Below are positions 8,010 to 15,418 of a stretch of 64,000 nucleotides of DNA, one piece after another (the stretch's first letter is position 1; the number at the start of each line of letters is the position of its first letter). The DNA comes from an uncultured Collinsella sp. (GTDB lineage Bacteria > Actinomycetota > Coriobacteriia > Coriobacteriales > Coriobacteriaceae). The notes beneath the pieces are model-generated. The model searched no databases. It saw only the letters and a list, made by a program, of their open reading frames with translations, and was not told the origin of the DNA. The DNA lies in NCBI GenBank assembly GCA_900547765.1, contig URIA01000005.1:1-64000 (forward strand), read 5' to 3'. Position numbers and translations under genes: made by a program.

Positions 8010-10727
8010 ATGGACACCGTCAGCAATTACACCGAAACGCTCGAAAAGACCGTCCGTGACCTTCTCGAGCGTCAGGATGATCTGATTAGGACGGCCTTTA
8101 CCGACCAGCTCACCGGACTTGGCAACCGCGGCGGCTTTGCCCGTTCCCTAGAGGAGCTCTGGGAGCAGGACGCCCCCGTTACCATGGCGTTCATCGATAT
8201 CGACAATCTCAAGCACTGCAACGACGTCTTTGGGCATGACGAGGGCAACCGCTATATCTTGCAGGTAAGTCTCTATCTTAAGCTGTATATGAAGGTGGGC
8301 GAAGCGGCGTTTCGCATAGGCGGCGACGAGTTTGCCATCCTATCTACGATTGCAACCGAGGACGACCTCGCCGAACGTCTGAAACACTGCCGAACGGTTC
8401 TGCTCAAAAACAACGATTCCGAGATGCCCCGCTCGTTTAGCTACGGAGTGTCACATGCCGACCCCGCCCTGGGCGAAGCTTCCAATCGCATGACGCTCGA
8501 TGCCGACCATCGCATGTACGACTACAAGCTACGTCATGCCATGCACCTCGATCGACGCAATATCACGCAAGTTCACGCCGACGACTTCGAAATAAGCGAT
8601 CGAATTTTTGACGCCTTTTCGATGCTCAACGAGGGCCGTTATTTCTTTATCGAGAACTTGGACAAACATCGCACCCTTTGGTCACAAGGTGCCTTGCGCG
8701 ATCTTGGCCTTCCCTCGGAGCACATAGACAACTGTCGCGATTACTGGAAAACGCGCGTCCATCCCGACGACCTTGAGGCCTGCATCAACGACATCGACCA
8801 AGTCTACAACGGCACCAAGCACCGTCGCGTCATGCAGTATCGTGTGCGCAACGCCGTCGGCGACTACGTCCTTTGCCGTGCTCGCGGGTTTCGTATCGAC
8901 GGCGACGGAAATGTCCCCTCGCTCTATGTCGGCGAGCTCGTCAACCACTCACTTGCCGAAACCGTCGACGCTGCCACAGGCCTCGGAACGCAGCGCATGC
9001 TGGCCAACGCCATCGACGCCTGCCGCCGCGATCGTTGCGAGACAGGACTTATAGCGGTGCGCGTTCGTGGCACGACAAAGCTCAACGAGCTCTACGGGGC
9101 CGAGGCTGTCGACAATATGCTTGCCGAATACGCAGGCCGCATGCTGTCGATCACCCGCGGCAGGAGCCGAGTCTACCGTTCACGAAGCGTCCAGTTCGTC
9201 GTGCTCAGCAACGACCTGGACCACGAGGCATTCGAGCAACTGACCCGCCACCTTAAAGAGGCCGTTTTCGCTCCTGTTCAAATCGCAGGCGACACCATTA
9301 CTCCCGTCTGTCTTGTCGTCCCGGCCTTTTACGAGCACTTAACCCATCAAGCGACCGCCGTTTTAGGCGAACTCGACCGTCGCCTTCGCACGGCCGGCGG
9401 GCTTGTTCCCAACGATAGTCTCCCCATACCCGAGGCGGAGCGCAAAAGCGCCATCGCCGAACGCATCGACACGCTCACGGGCCTCTATCGACCCAGCGAG
9501 TTTATGCGGCGCGCCAACGCATTTCTGAGGACAGGGCGCGACGGCGCTTGGTGTATCGCCACCGTCGACATGGGTCATATGCGACTGTTTAACGAATGGC
9601 ACGGCCAGGCCGAGGGCGACCGCGTACTCGCAGATGTGGGCACGGTCCTCAAGGACATCGAGAATGCCGATATGGGCGTCGCAGGGTACTGGGGCCAAGA
9701 TGACTTTTGCGTACTCATCCCCTTTAAGCACATCACCGTCCATCAAATCTACAACCGCGTTCGTGAGGCAGTAGCCAGGCATGATGACGGCGTAGGTTTC
9801 TGGCCGTCCATGGGCGTTTACCCCATCGACTCCAATGAGGAAATCACCATCGATGCGCAGGCGAAGGCAATGTTTACCAATCGACGCGCCAAAAACGACT
9901 TCAAGGAGCGCATTGCCATTTTCCGCCCCGAGGAATATGAGCACGAGATTGCGTTCCACCGCACGCTGACCGAGTTCCAATACGCGCTCTCAAACGGCCG
10001 CATCACGTACTACCTTCAGCCCCAGGTCGATATGGAAACCGGCGAGGTTATTGGCGCCGAAGCACTCACCCGCTGGATTGACAAGGACGGCTCTCTCATT
10101 TCGCCCGCAACGTTTATCCCCGCACTCGAGGAAAGCGGCTTTGTAGTGACGCTCGACAAGTACATTTGGCAGGGTGTCGCCATATGGCTTCGCGAGCGTC
10201 TCGATCGCCGTCTTCGCGTGGTTCCGGTCTCGCTTAATGTGTCGCGCGTGGATATCCTTGCCTGCGACGTTGCCGAACATATGGGGGCGCTCGCCGCCCA
10301 ATACAACCTACCGCCCGAGCTCATGCGTATCGAGATCACCGAGACGGCTTATACGGGAGAATCCGAGGCCGTGGATAAGCTGACCGCAGATCTGCACACC
10401 CGCGGCTTCTCGACCTATATGGACGATTTTGGCACCGGTCAGTCCACGCTCGCGATGCTCAAGAACGTCAACGTCGACGTCATCAAGCTCGACCGCACCT
10501 TTGTGCCCACCGACCGCGATCAAGGCCGCAGCACGCAAATCATTTCATCGATGCTCGAAATGGCGCAGTCGCTCCATCTGCCCGTCGTGGTCGAAGGCGT
10601 CGAGACAAATGAGCAGGCGAACATGCTACGACAAATGGGCGCCCGCTACGCTCAGGGCTTCCTCTACTACCGCCCCATGCCGGCGAAGGATTTTGAGGCA
10701 TTGCTCGATGGCGGCAATAACAACTGA
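8010..10727 (+). CDS. Hybrid c-di-GMP protein: GGDEF, PAS-like, two degenerate GGDEF, EAL
   Basis: 905-residue cytosolic signalling protein. Domain order: a short N-terminal helix; a GGDEF domain with an intact RIGGDEF loop at residues 104-108 (diguanylate cyclase); a PAS-like segment about 195-320 with the VHPDDLEA motif; a second GGDEF-like domain about 330-480 without the signature; a third about 495-655 where GGDEF is replaced by WGQDDF; and a C-terminal EAL domain from about 660 with EAL at 684-686, IEITETAY, MDDFGTGQS, DVIKLDR and VVVEGVET all present, so phosphodiesterase activity is likely. The ATG at 8010 is chosen because homology with the downstream paralog begins just after it; no strong ribosome site is visible. 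Tandem with a shorter paralog. Confidence 0.9.
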   Translation: MDTVSNYTETLEKTVRDLLERQDDLIRTAFTDQLTGLGNRGGFARSLEELWEQDAPVTMAFIDIDNLKHCNDVFGHDEGNRYILQVSLYLKLYMKVGEAAFRIGGDEFAILSTIATEDDLAERLKHCRTVLLKNNDSEMPRSFSYGVSHADPALGEASNRMTLDADHRMYDYKLRHAMHLDRRNITQVHADDFEISDRIFDAFSMLNEGRYFFIENLDKHRTLWSQGALRDLGLPSEHIDNCRDYWKTRVHPDDLEACINDIDQVYNGTKHRRVMQYRVRNAVGDYVLCRARGFRIDGDGNVPSLYVGELVNHSLAETVDAATGLGTQRMLANAIDACRRDRCETGLIAVRVRGTTKLNELYGAEAVDNMLAEYAGRMLSITRGRSRVYRSRSVQFVVLSNDLDHEAFEQLTRHLKEAVFAPVQIAGDTITPVCLVVPAFYEHLTHQATAVLGELDRRLRTAGGLVPNDSLPIPEAERKSAIAERIDTLTGLYRPSEFMRRANAFLRTGRDGAWCIATVDMGHMRLFNEWHGQAEGDRVLADVGTVLKDIENADMGVAGYWGQDDFCVLIPFKHITVHQIYNRVREAVARHDDGVGFWPSMGVYPIDSNEEITIDAQAKAMFTNRRAKNDFKERIAIFRPEEYEHEIAFHRTLTEFQYALSNGRITYYLQPQVDMETGEVIGAEALTRWIDKDGSLISPATFIPALEESGFVVTLDKYIWQGVAIWLRERLDRRLRVVPVSLNVSRVDILACDVAEHMGALAAQYNLPPELMRIEITETAYTGESEAVDKLTADLHTRGFSTYMDDFGTGQSTLAMLKNVNVDVIKLDRTFVPTDRDQGRSTQIISSMLEMAQSLHLPVVVEGVETNEQANMLRQMGARYAQGFLYYRPMPAKDFEALLDGGNNN

Positions 10728-10785
10728 TACGCTCGCGCGCAAAACGCCACCGTCGAAGGGGACATTTGTCTCCATTAGCTAACTT

Positions 10786-10816
10786 ATATCCCCAATTCAA
10801 ACCGAATTGGGGATAT
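10786..10816. repeat. Perfect 13-bp inverted repeat between the c-di-GMP paralogs
   Basis: ATATCCCCAATTC at 10786-10798 and GAATTGGGGATAT at 10804-10816 are perfect inverse copies around a 5-base loop. There is no T-run after it, and it lies 38 bases before the next start codon, so an operator or an RNA hairpin in the leader is as likely as a terminator. Confidence 0.7.
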
Positions 10817-10854
10817 GATACAAACCGTTGTTCCGCCCAAGGAGGTTATCCATC

Positions 10855-12384
10855 ATGAACGAGTCGTATCGCCTGGGCGAGCAATCGATTATTGCCTATC
10901 TTCAGCGACTTGCAAACGGCGTCTCGACCGCTGAACTCGATGTTGCCGCGCTGCCTGCTGAGCTACGCGCCGTTGGTGAGCAACTGCAAAAGACGCATGC
11001 CATCCTGCAACAAGAGCGCCAGCTGCTTGAGCGCAACGCCTATATCGATCCGCTCACCAACTTGGGCAACCGCAACGGATTCGACCGTCACGTCGAGCAA
11101 CTCTGGCGCAAAGGCGACCCCTTCACCTGCGCCTATATTGACATCGACCATCTCAAGCATTGCAATGATAGGTTTGGCCACGCCGAAGGCAATCGCTATA
11201 TTCTGAGCATCTGCCGCACGCTCTCCGAAACCATGGAGCACGATGAGATGCTGTTCCGTATCGGTGGAGACGAGTTTGTGCTTATCTCGCTCTCCGCAAA
11301 CGAGACCGAACTCGAGCAGCGCTTGGAGCAGGTACGTACCAGGCTGATCGAGGCGAGCTCAGGTGGCAAGGCGCCCATGATCGGCAGCTTTAGTTTTGGC
11401 TGCTCGCGCGTCGATCCACTTGCTGGCGACACGCGTCGCCAGATGACGATGGATGCCGATCGCAAAATGTATCGCTATAAGCTTATGCATCGTGTGCAGC
11501 AACCGAAAGACGATGACGCGCCGCAACGCCCAATCGTCGATCAGCTTCCCTGCAACGACCGGGTGTTCCAAGCGATCTCCATGAGCTCCGAGACGCGCTA
11601 TCCCTTTATCCTCAATCTCGATACGGGCGAATCGCAATGGTCGGTTAACGCCGTGCGCGATTTTGACCTGCCCTCCCAGCACCCTTTTAACTCACTCGAC
11701 ATGTGGCTCGCCCGCGTTCATCCCGAGGACCGCGACAACGTACGCGCCGAGCTCGACATGGTGATAAACAGCACGTGGCACTTCCACTACATGCAGTATC
11801 GCGTAATGGATGCCACCGGAGCGTACGTGCTTTGCGACTGCACGGGCTACCGCTTGGACGGCACCGATACCGAGCCCAGCATGTATGTGGGCATTATCGT
11901 CAACCGAAGCCTAGCGGATACGACCGACTCGGTAACGGGCCTGGGCGATGTCCACGCACTGGTCAACGCTATTGGAGAGATGCGCCACGTGCCGCACGAG
12001 GCAGGCTTTATTGCCATTAAGGTCGACGATATCGCCGAGGTCAATGCCCGCTTTGGATTCGATGCAGGCGACCGCGTGCTCGCCGAAAGCGCCGCCTGCC
12101 TCATGGATTGTTCGCGCGGCAAGGGCCGCCTGTTCCGCTCGACGGGACCAACGTTCGTGGCACTCTTCGATGAGCTCGGCCCCGAGGCAATCGACGAGAT
12201 CGCAAGCGACATCGAGCGGTTCCTGGGCTCTCCCGTGCTCATCGGCTCGCTTGAATATCAGCCGCCCATTCGCGTGGCCACGCTCCATCTGGACGGCGTC
12301 GACCGTCAGCCCGTTTCCATTTTGAATGAACTCAAAGCGCTGCTTAAAGAGGCACCGCAAGTACCGGGCACCAAGCTGGACTAG
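10855..12384 (+). CDS. Diguanylate cyclase: GGDEF, PAS-like, degenerate GGDEF
   Basis: 509-residue paralog of the preceding protein. An N-terminal helical region of about 60 residues is followed by a GGDEF domain with intact RIGGDEF at residues 137-141, a PAS-like domain with a matching VHPEDRDN motif, and a second GGDEF-like domain (DSVTGLGDVHAL onward) that has lost the signature. It ends there: the third GGDEF-like domain and the EAL domain of the neighbour are absent. The start is the ATG at 10855 with AAGGAGG 8 bases upstream. The predicted activity is c-di-GMP synthesis. No RxxD inhibitory site is seen before the GGDEF loop. Confidence 0.9.
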   Translation: MNESYRLGEQSIIAYLQRLANGVSTAELDVAALPAELRAVGEQLQKTHAILQQERQLLERNAYIDPLTNLGNRNGFDRHVEQLWRKGDPFTCAYIDIDHLKHCNDRFGHAEGNRYILSICRTLSETMEHDEMLFRIGGDEFVLISLSANETELEQRLEQVRTRLIEASSGGKAPMIGSFSFGCSRVDPLAGDTRRQMTMDADRKMYRYKLMHRVQQPKDDDAPQRPIVDQLPCNDRVFQAISMSSETRYPFILNLDTGESQWSVNAVRDFDLPSQHPFNSLDMWLARVHPEDRDNVRAELDMVINSTWHFHYMQYRVMDATGAYVLCDCTGYRLDGTDTEPSMYVGIIVNRSLADTTDSVTGLGDVHALVNAIGEMRHVPHEAGFIAIKVDDIAEVNARFGFDAGDRVLAESAACLMDCSRGKGRLFRSTGPTFVALFDELGPEAIDEIASDIERFLGSPVLIGSLEYQPPIRVATLHLDGVDRQPVSILNELKALLKEAPQVPGTKLD

Positions 12385-12390
12385 CACCAC

Positions 12391-12431
12391 GGGGCGCGAT
12401 GTGAAACACAAGCCGTTTCACATCGCGCCCC
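12391..12431. terminator. Strong hairpin after the diguanylate cyclase gene
   Basis: A perfect 17-bp stem (12391-12407 with 12415-12431, beginning GGGGCGCGATGTG) with a 7-base loop, 6 bp after the stop codon. No T-run follows, so it may act as a pause or mRNA-stabilising structure instead of a classical terminator. Confidence 0.65.
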
Positions 12432-12495
12432 ACGCCATCTACCCTCTCGTGCGATAATCCTCCGCAGAAGTCACCGACAGCAGAGGGAGTTTGTG

Positions 12496-13119
12496 ATGAA
12501 GGTTCTTTTGGTCAATGGCAGCCCCAAGGCAAACGGCAACACCGCCCGCGCACTCGCCGAAGTCGCCGAGCAGCTCATTGCCGAAGGCATTGATACCGAG
12601 GTGTTTCAGCTGGGCGCCAAGCCCATTCGCGATTGCATCGGTTGCGGCCAGTGCGGCAAGCTCGGCGGTCGCTGCACCTTTGACGACGACGTGGTGAACG
12701 AGCTCATCGCTGCCGCCGAGCAGGCAGATGGCTTTGTCTTTGGCTCACCTGTCTACTATGCGCACCCCAGCGGGCGCATCCTCTCGGCTCTCGATCGCGC
12801 CTTCTATGCAGGCGGGCATGCCTTTGAGCACAAACCCGGCGCCGCAGTCGCCGTCGCCCGTCGCGGCGGCACGTCGACCACCTTCGATGTGCTCAACAAG
12901 TACTTCACCATTAAGCAAATGCCCGTGGTTGCTTCCACCTACTGGAACAACGTGTTTGGCCGCGTGCCCGGCGACGCCGATGGGGACGCCGAGGGCCTTG
13001 CCACCATGCGAAACATCGGCAAAAACATGGCCTGGCTCCTGCGCTGTATCGAGGCAGGACAGGCCGCCGGTATCAACGCACCCGAGGCAGATCGAGCAAC
13101 GACCAACTTCATTCGATAG
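12496..13119 (+). CDS. NAD(P)H-dependent FMN reductase / iron-sulfur flavoprotein-like
   Basis: 207-residue flavodoxin-fold protein. The FMN phosphate loop GSPKANGNT is at residues 8-16. A cluster-type cysteine motif CIGCGQCGKLGGRC is near residue 50, as in iron-sulfur flavoproteins. FGSPVYYAHPSGRI is the conserved second flavin loop. The start is the ATG at 12496 with GAGGGAG five bases upstream; a GTG one codon earlier is too close to the ribosome site. It probably reduces quinones, metals or nitro compounds; the substrate is unknown. Followed at 13 bp by the broken ArsC-like gene. Confidence 0.88.
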   Translation: MKVLLVNGSPKANGNTARALAEVAEQLIAEGIDTEVFQLGAKPIRDCIGCGQCGKLGGRCTFDDDVVNELIAAAEQADGFVFGSPVYYAHPSGRILSALDRAFYAGGHAFEHKPGAAVAVARRGGTSTTFDVLNKYFTIKQMPVVASTYWNNVFGRVPGDADGDAEGLATMRNIGKNMAWLLRCIEAGQAAGINAPEADRATTNFIR

Positions 13120-13131
13120 AGCGGCGGGGCC

Positions 13132-13472
13132 ATGAATATTCAAGTCTTCGGGACTAAGAAGTCCTTCGACACCAAGAAGGCGCAGCGCTTTTTAAGGAGC
13201 GCCGCATTAAAGTGCAGTTTATCGATCTTAAGGAAAAGGAGATGAGCAAGGGCGAGCTCACGAGCGTGATGCAGGCGGTCGGCGGCATCGACAAGCTGCT
13301 CAACCCCAAAGCCAAGGACGAAGAGACGCTCGCGCTCATCCAGCACCTTACCCCCAGCCAGCGCTTCGACAAGCTGCTCGAGAACCAGCAGGTTCTAGCC
13401 GAGCCCATCGTGCGTAACGGCAAAAAGGCCACCGTCGGTTATTGCCCCGATGTATGGGGAGCCTGGGAGTAG
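13132..13472 (+). pseudogene. ArsC/Spx-like (arsenate reductase family) gene with a frameshift
   Basis: The N-terminus MNIQVFGTKKSFDTKKAQRF reads from the ATG at 13132. The rest, beginning ERRIKVQFIDLKEKEMSKG, reads in the -1 frame from about 13194 to the stop at 13472. Joined, they give a normal ~113-residue glutaredoxin-fold ArsC-family protein. The break lies at CTTTTTAAGG (13188-13197), where one added A restores the frame. The usual redox Cys after the first strand (GTKKCFDT in relatives, from memory) is Ser here, while the C-terminal VGYCPDVW is kept. This could be a real pseudogene, a sequencing indel in a short homopolymer, or, least likely, frameshifted translation. A GTG at 13212 could start a fragment. 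Confidence 0.75.
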
Positions 13473-13558
13473 CCTGTGTTATTTGCCGGCGCGTGGGTAT
13501 AAGAGCAGGCGTTTGGCATAAGATTCAACTGTAAGCCATGTCTAACAAAGGAGGGCAC

Positions 13559-14689
13559 ATGCCCAACAAACCCGTGAAGATCATCATGCTTACCGGATAC
13601 CTCGGTGCCGGCAAGACCACGCTGCTCAACCACATCCTCGCTAACGACGGCGGCATCCGCGCCGCCGTGATCGTCAACGATATCGGCGAGATCAACGTCG
13701 ACGCCAACCTTATCGCCGACGGCGGCCTTTCCGAGACCGACGACCTCATCCCGCTCACCAACGGCTGCATCTGCTGCACGCTTTCGGACGACCTGGCCAA
13801 CCAGCTGCAGGGCATTGCCGATTCGGGCGACTTCGATTACATCATCGTCGAGGCCTCGGGCATTTGCGAGCCCATCCCCATCGCCTACACCATCTCGAGC
13901 TTCTGCGACGAGGCCAAGGTGGGCGGCGAGCCCAAGCTTGCGCTCGACAACATCGTGGCTGTGGTCGACTGCGCCCGCATGTACGACGAGTTCAACGGCG
14001 GTCGCGACCTGCTGGCCGAGGATATCGACGAGGACGACATCGAAAGCCTGCTCATCCAGCAGATCGAGTTCTGCTCCACGCTGATCCTCAACAAGACCGA
14101 TACCGTGACGCCTGAGCAGATCGCCGAGCTCAAGGCCATCGTGCGCAGCCTGCAGAAGGACGCCGTGATCGTCGAGGCCCAAAACGGCGAGGTCCCCATG
14201 GAGGAACTGCTCGATACCGACCGCTTCGACTTTATGCGCGCCTACAACTCCGCCGCCTGGATCGAGGCCATGGAGCACCCCGAGGAGCACGACGACCCCG
14301 AGGTGCTCGAGTACGACATCGAGACCTTTGTGTACTCGCGCCGCAAGCCGTTTGACCTGCAGAAGTTCACCGATTTTGTTGAGCAGGAGTGGCCCGACGA
14401 GGTCATCCGCGTCAAGGGCCCGCTGTGGCAGGCCAGCAATCCGGACATGTGCTACATGTTTGAGCAGGCCGGCCACCAGATGCGCCTGATGGAGAACGGC
14501 TTGTTCGTTGACTCCGCGCCCGAGGGCGAGAAGCAGAAGATCATCGACGAGAGCCCCGAGATCATGCAGATTTGGGACGACGAGACGGGCGACCGCATGA
14601 CGAGCCTGTGCATCATCGGCCGTCACATGGACAAGGATGCGCTCATCGCCTCCCTCGATGCCTGCCTGACTGACTGGCACCGCGCCTAG
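13559..14689 (+). CDS. CobW/COG0523 family GTPase (metallochaperone)
   Basis: 376-residue G3E-family GTPase. Walker A is GYLGAGKTT near residue 11. The conserved metal-binding GCICC motif is at about residue 67. The guanine-specificity motif NKTD lies about halfway, and a CobW C-terminal domain follows. The acidic/His stretch HPEEHDDPE could also bind metal. The start is the ATG at 13559, four bases after AAAGGAGGG; an ATG at 13538 lies before that site. COG0523 proteins deliver Zn, Co or Fe to client enzymes; which metal is not decided, and no Zur box is seen upstream. Confidence 0.9.
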   Translation: MPNKPVKIIMLTGYLGAGKTTLLNHILANDGGIRAAVIVNDIGEINVDANLIADGGLSETDDLIPLTNGCICCTLSDDLANQLQGIADSGDFDYIIVEASGICEPIPIAYTISSFCDEAKVGGEPKLALDNIVAVVDCARMYDEFNGGRDLLAEDIDEDDIESLLIQQIEFCSTLILNKTDTVTPEQIAELKAIVRSLQKDAVIVEAQNGEVPMEELLDTDRFDFMRAYNSAAWIEAMEHPEEHDDPEVLEYDIETFVYSRRKPFDLQKFTDFVEQEWPDEVIRVKGPLWQASNPDMCYMFEQAGHQMRLMENGLFVDSAPEGEKQKIIDESPEIMQIWDDETGDRMTSLCIIGRHMDKDALIASLDACLTDWHRA

Positions 14690-14728
14690 GTTTATCTAAG
14701 CGGGCATTTTTCCGCTACGTAACCGCCA

Positions 14729-14768
14729 AACCACCACGAAGGTGCCTGTTCCCTTCGTGGTGGTTTTT
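14729..14768 (+). terminator. Intrinsic terminator after the COG0523 GTPase
   Basis: AACCACCACGAAGG at 14729-14742 pairs perfectly with CCTTCGTGGTGGTT at 14752-14765, followed by a run of T. Ends the GTPase transcript before trmL. Confidence 0.9.
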
Positions 14769-14789
14769 CGTTCTGAGCCAAGGAGATTC

Positions 14790-15389
14790 ATGTTCAACAT
14801 TGTGCTGTATGCGCCCGAGATTCCGGCCAATACGGGCAATATCGGCCGCACCTGCGTGGTTACCGGCGCCCGCCTGCATCTGGTGGAGCCGCTGGGGTTT
14901 TCGCTCGACGACAAGACGGTGCGTCGCGCCGGCCTGGGCTACTGGCAAAATTTGGACGTGACGACCTATGCCGGCTGGGAGGATTTCCTTGCGCGCAACG
15001 GCCTCTCCCCCGCCGACGAACGCCTGCATCTGCTGACCAAAAAGGCGCGCCGCACCTATGCGCAAAGTACCTACCGCGACGGTGACTTTTTGGTCTTTGG
15101 CAGCGAGAGCTCGGGGATTCCCGAGCCACTGCTTGCCGCGGCGCCCGAGCGCTGCGAGCGCATCCCCATGTTGCGCGATTGCGACTCGCTCGAAAACGCC
15201 GACGCCTGGGAGGCCCACGAGGAGTCGCTCGGGCATACCGAGGACAGCCACGAAGCCATCCTTCGACAGGATATCTGCGGCAACTTCGTCGACCCGGACG
15301 ACTACCGCATCAGCGCTCTCAACCTCTCCAACAGCGCCGCCATCGTCCTCTACGAGGCCCTGCGCCAAACAGGCTTTCCGGGAATGTGA
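14790..15389 (+). CDS. trmL: tRNA (cytidine/uridine-34 2'-O)-methyltransferase
   Basis: 199-residue SPOUT methyltransferase that modifies the wobble base of tRNA-Leu isoacceptors. It begins MFNIVLYAPEIPANTGNIGRT, the diagnostic TrmL start with the NTGN motif. FGSESSGIPEPLL is motif 2, and NLSNSAAIVLYEALRQ is the C-terminal trefoil-knot SAM site. It is longer than E. coli TrmL (157 residues) because of an insertion around residues 120-165. The start ATG has AAGGAG upstream. The stop codon lies inside a dispersed palindrome. Confidence 0.92.
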   Translation: MFNIVLYAPEIPANTGNIGRTCVVTGARLHLVEPLGFSLDDKTVRRAGLGYWQNLDVTTYAGWEDFLARNGLSPADERLHLLTKKARRTYAQSTYRDGDFLVFGSESSGIPEPLLAAAPERCERIPMLRDCDSLENADAWEAHEESLGHTEDSHEAILRQDICGNFVDPDDYRISALNLSNSAAIVLYEALRQTGFPGM

Positions 15390-15415
15390 CAAAGGAACTG
15401 TCCCTTTGTCACATT
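15383..15415. repeat. Dispersed palindrome family R1, copy A
   Basis: AATGTGACAAAGG at 15383-15395 and CCTTTGTCACATT at 15403-15415 form a perfect 13-bp stem. The 27-base core (15386-15412) is repeated at 19114-19140 and 49954-49980. It lies between convergent trmL and the uvrA2-like gene, and the trmL stop codon TGA is part of the left arm. Confidence 0.85.
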
Positions 15416-15418
15416 CGG

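Noticed and set aside
10754..10772. Short GGGGACATTTGTCTCC element after the first c-di-GMP gene
   Set aside because: It resembles the GGGAC/GTCCC core of the dispersed repeats, but is too short and imperfect to assign.
13188..13197. Programmed -1 frameshift in the ArsC-like gene
   Set aside because: The local sequence CTTTTTAAGG is not a proper X XXY YYZ slippery heptamer (C not T before TTT), and the redox Cys is also missing, so decay or a read error is more likely.
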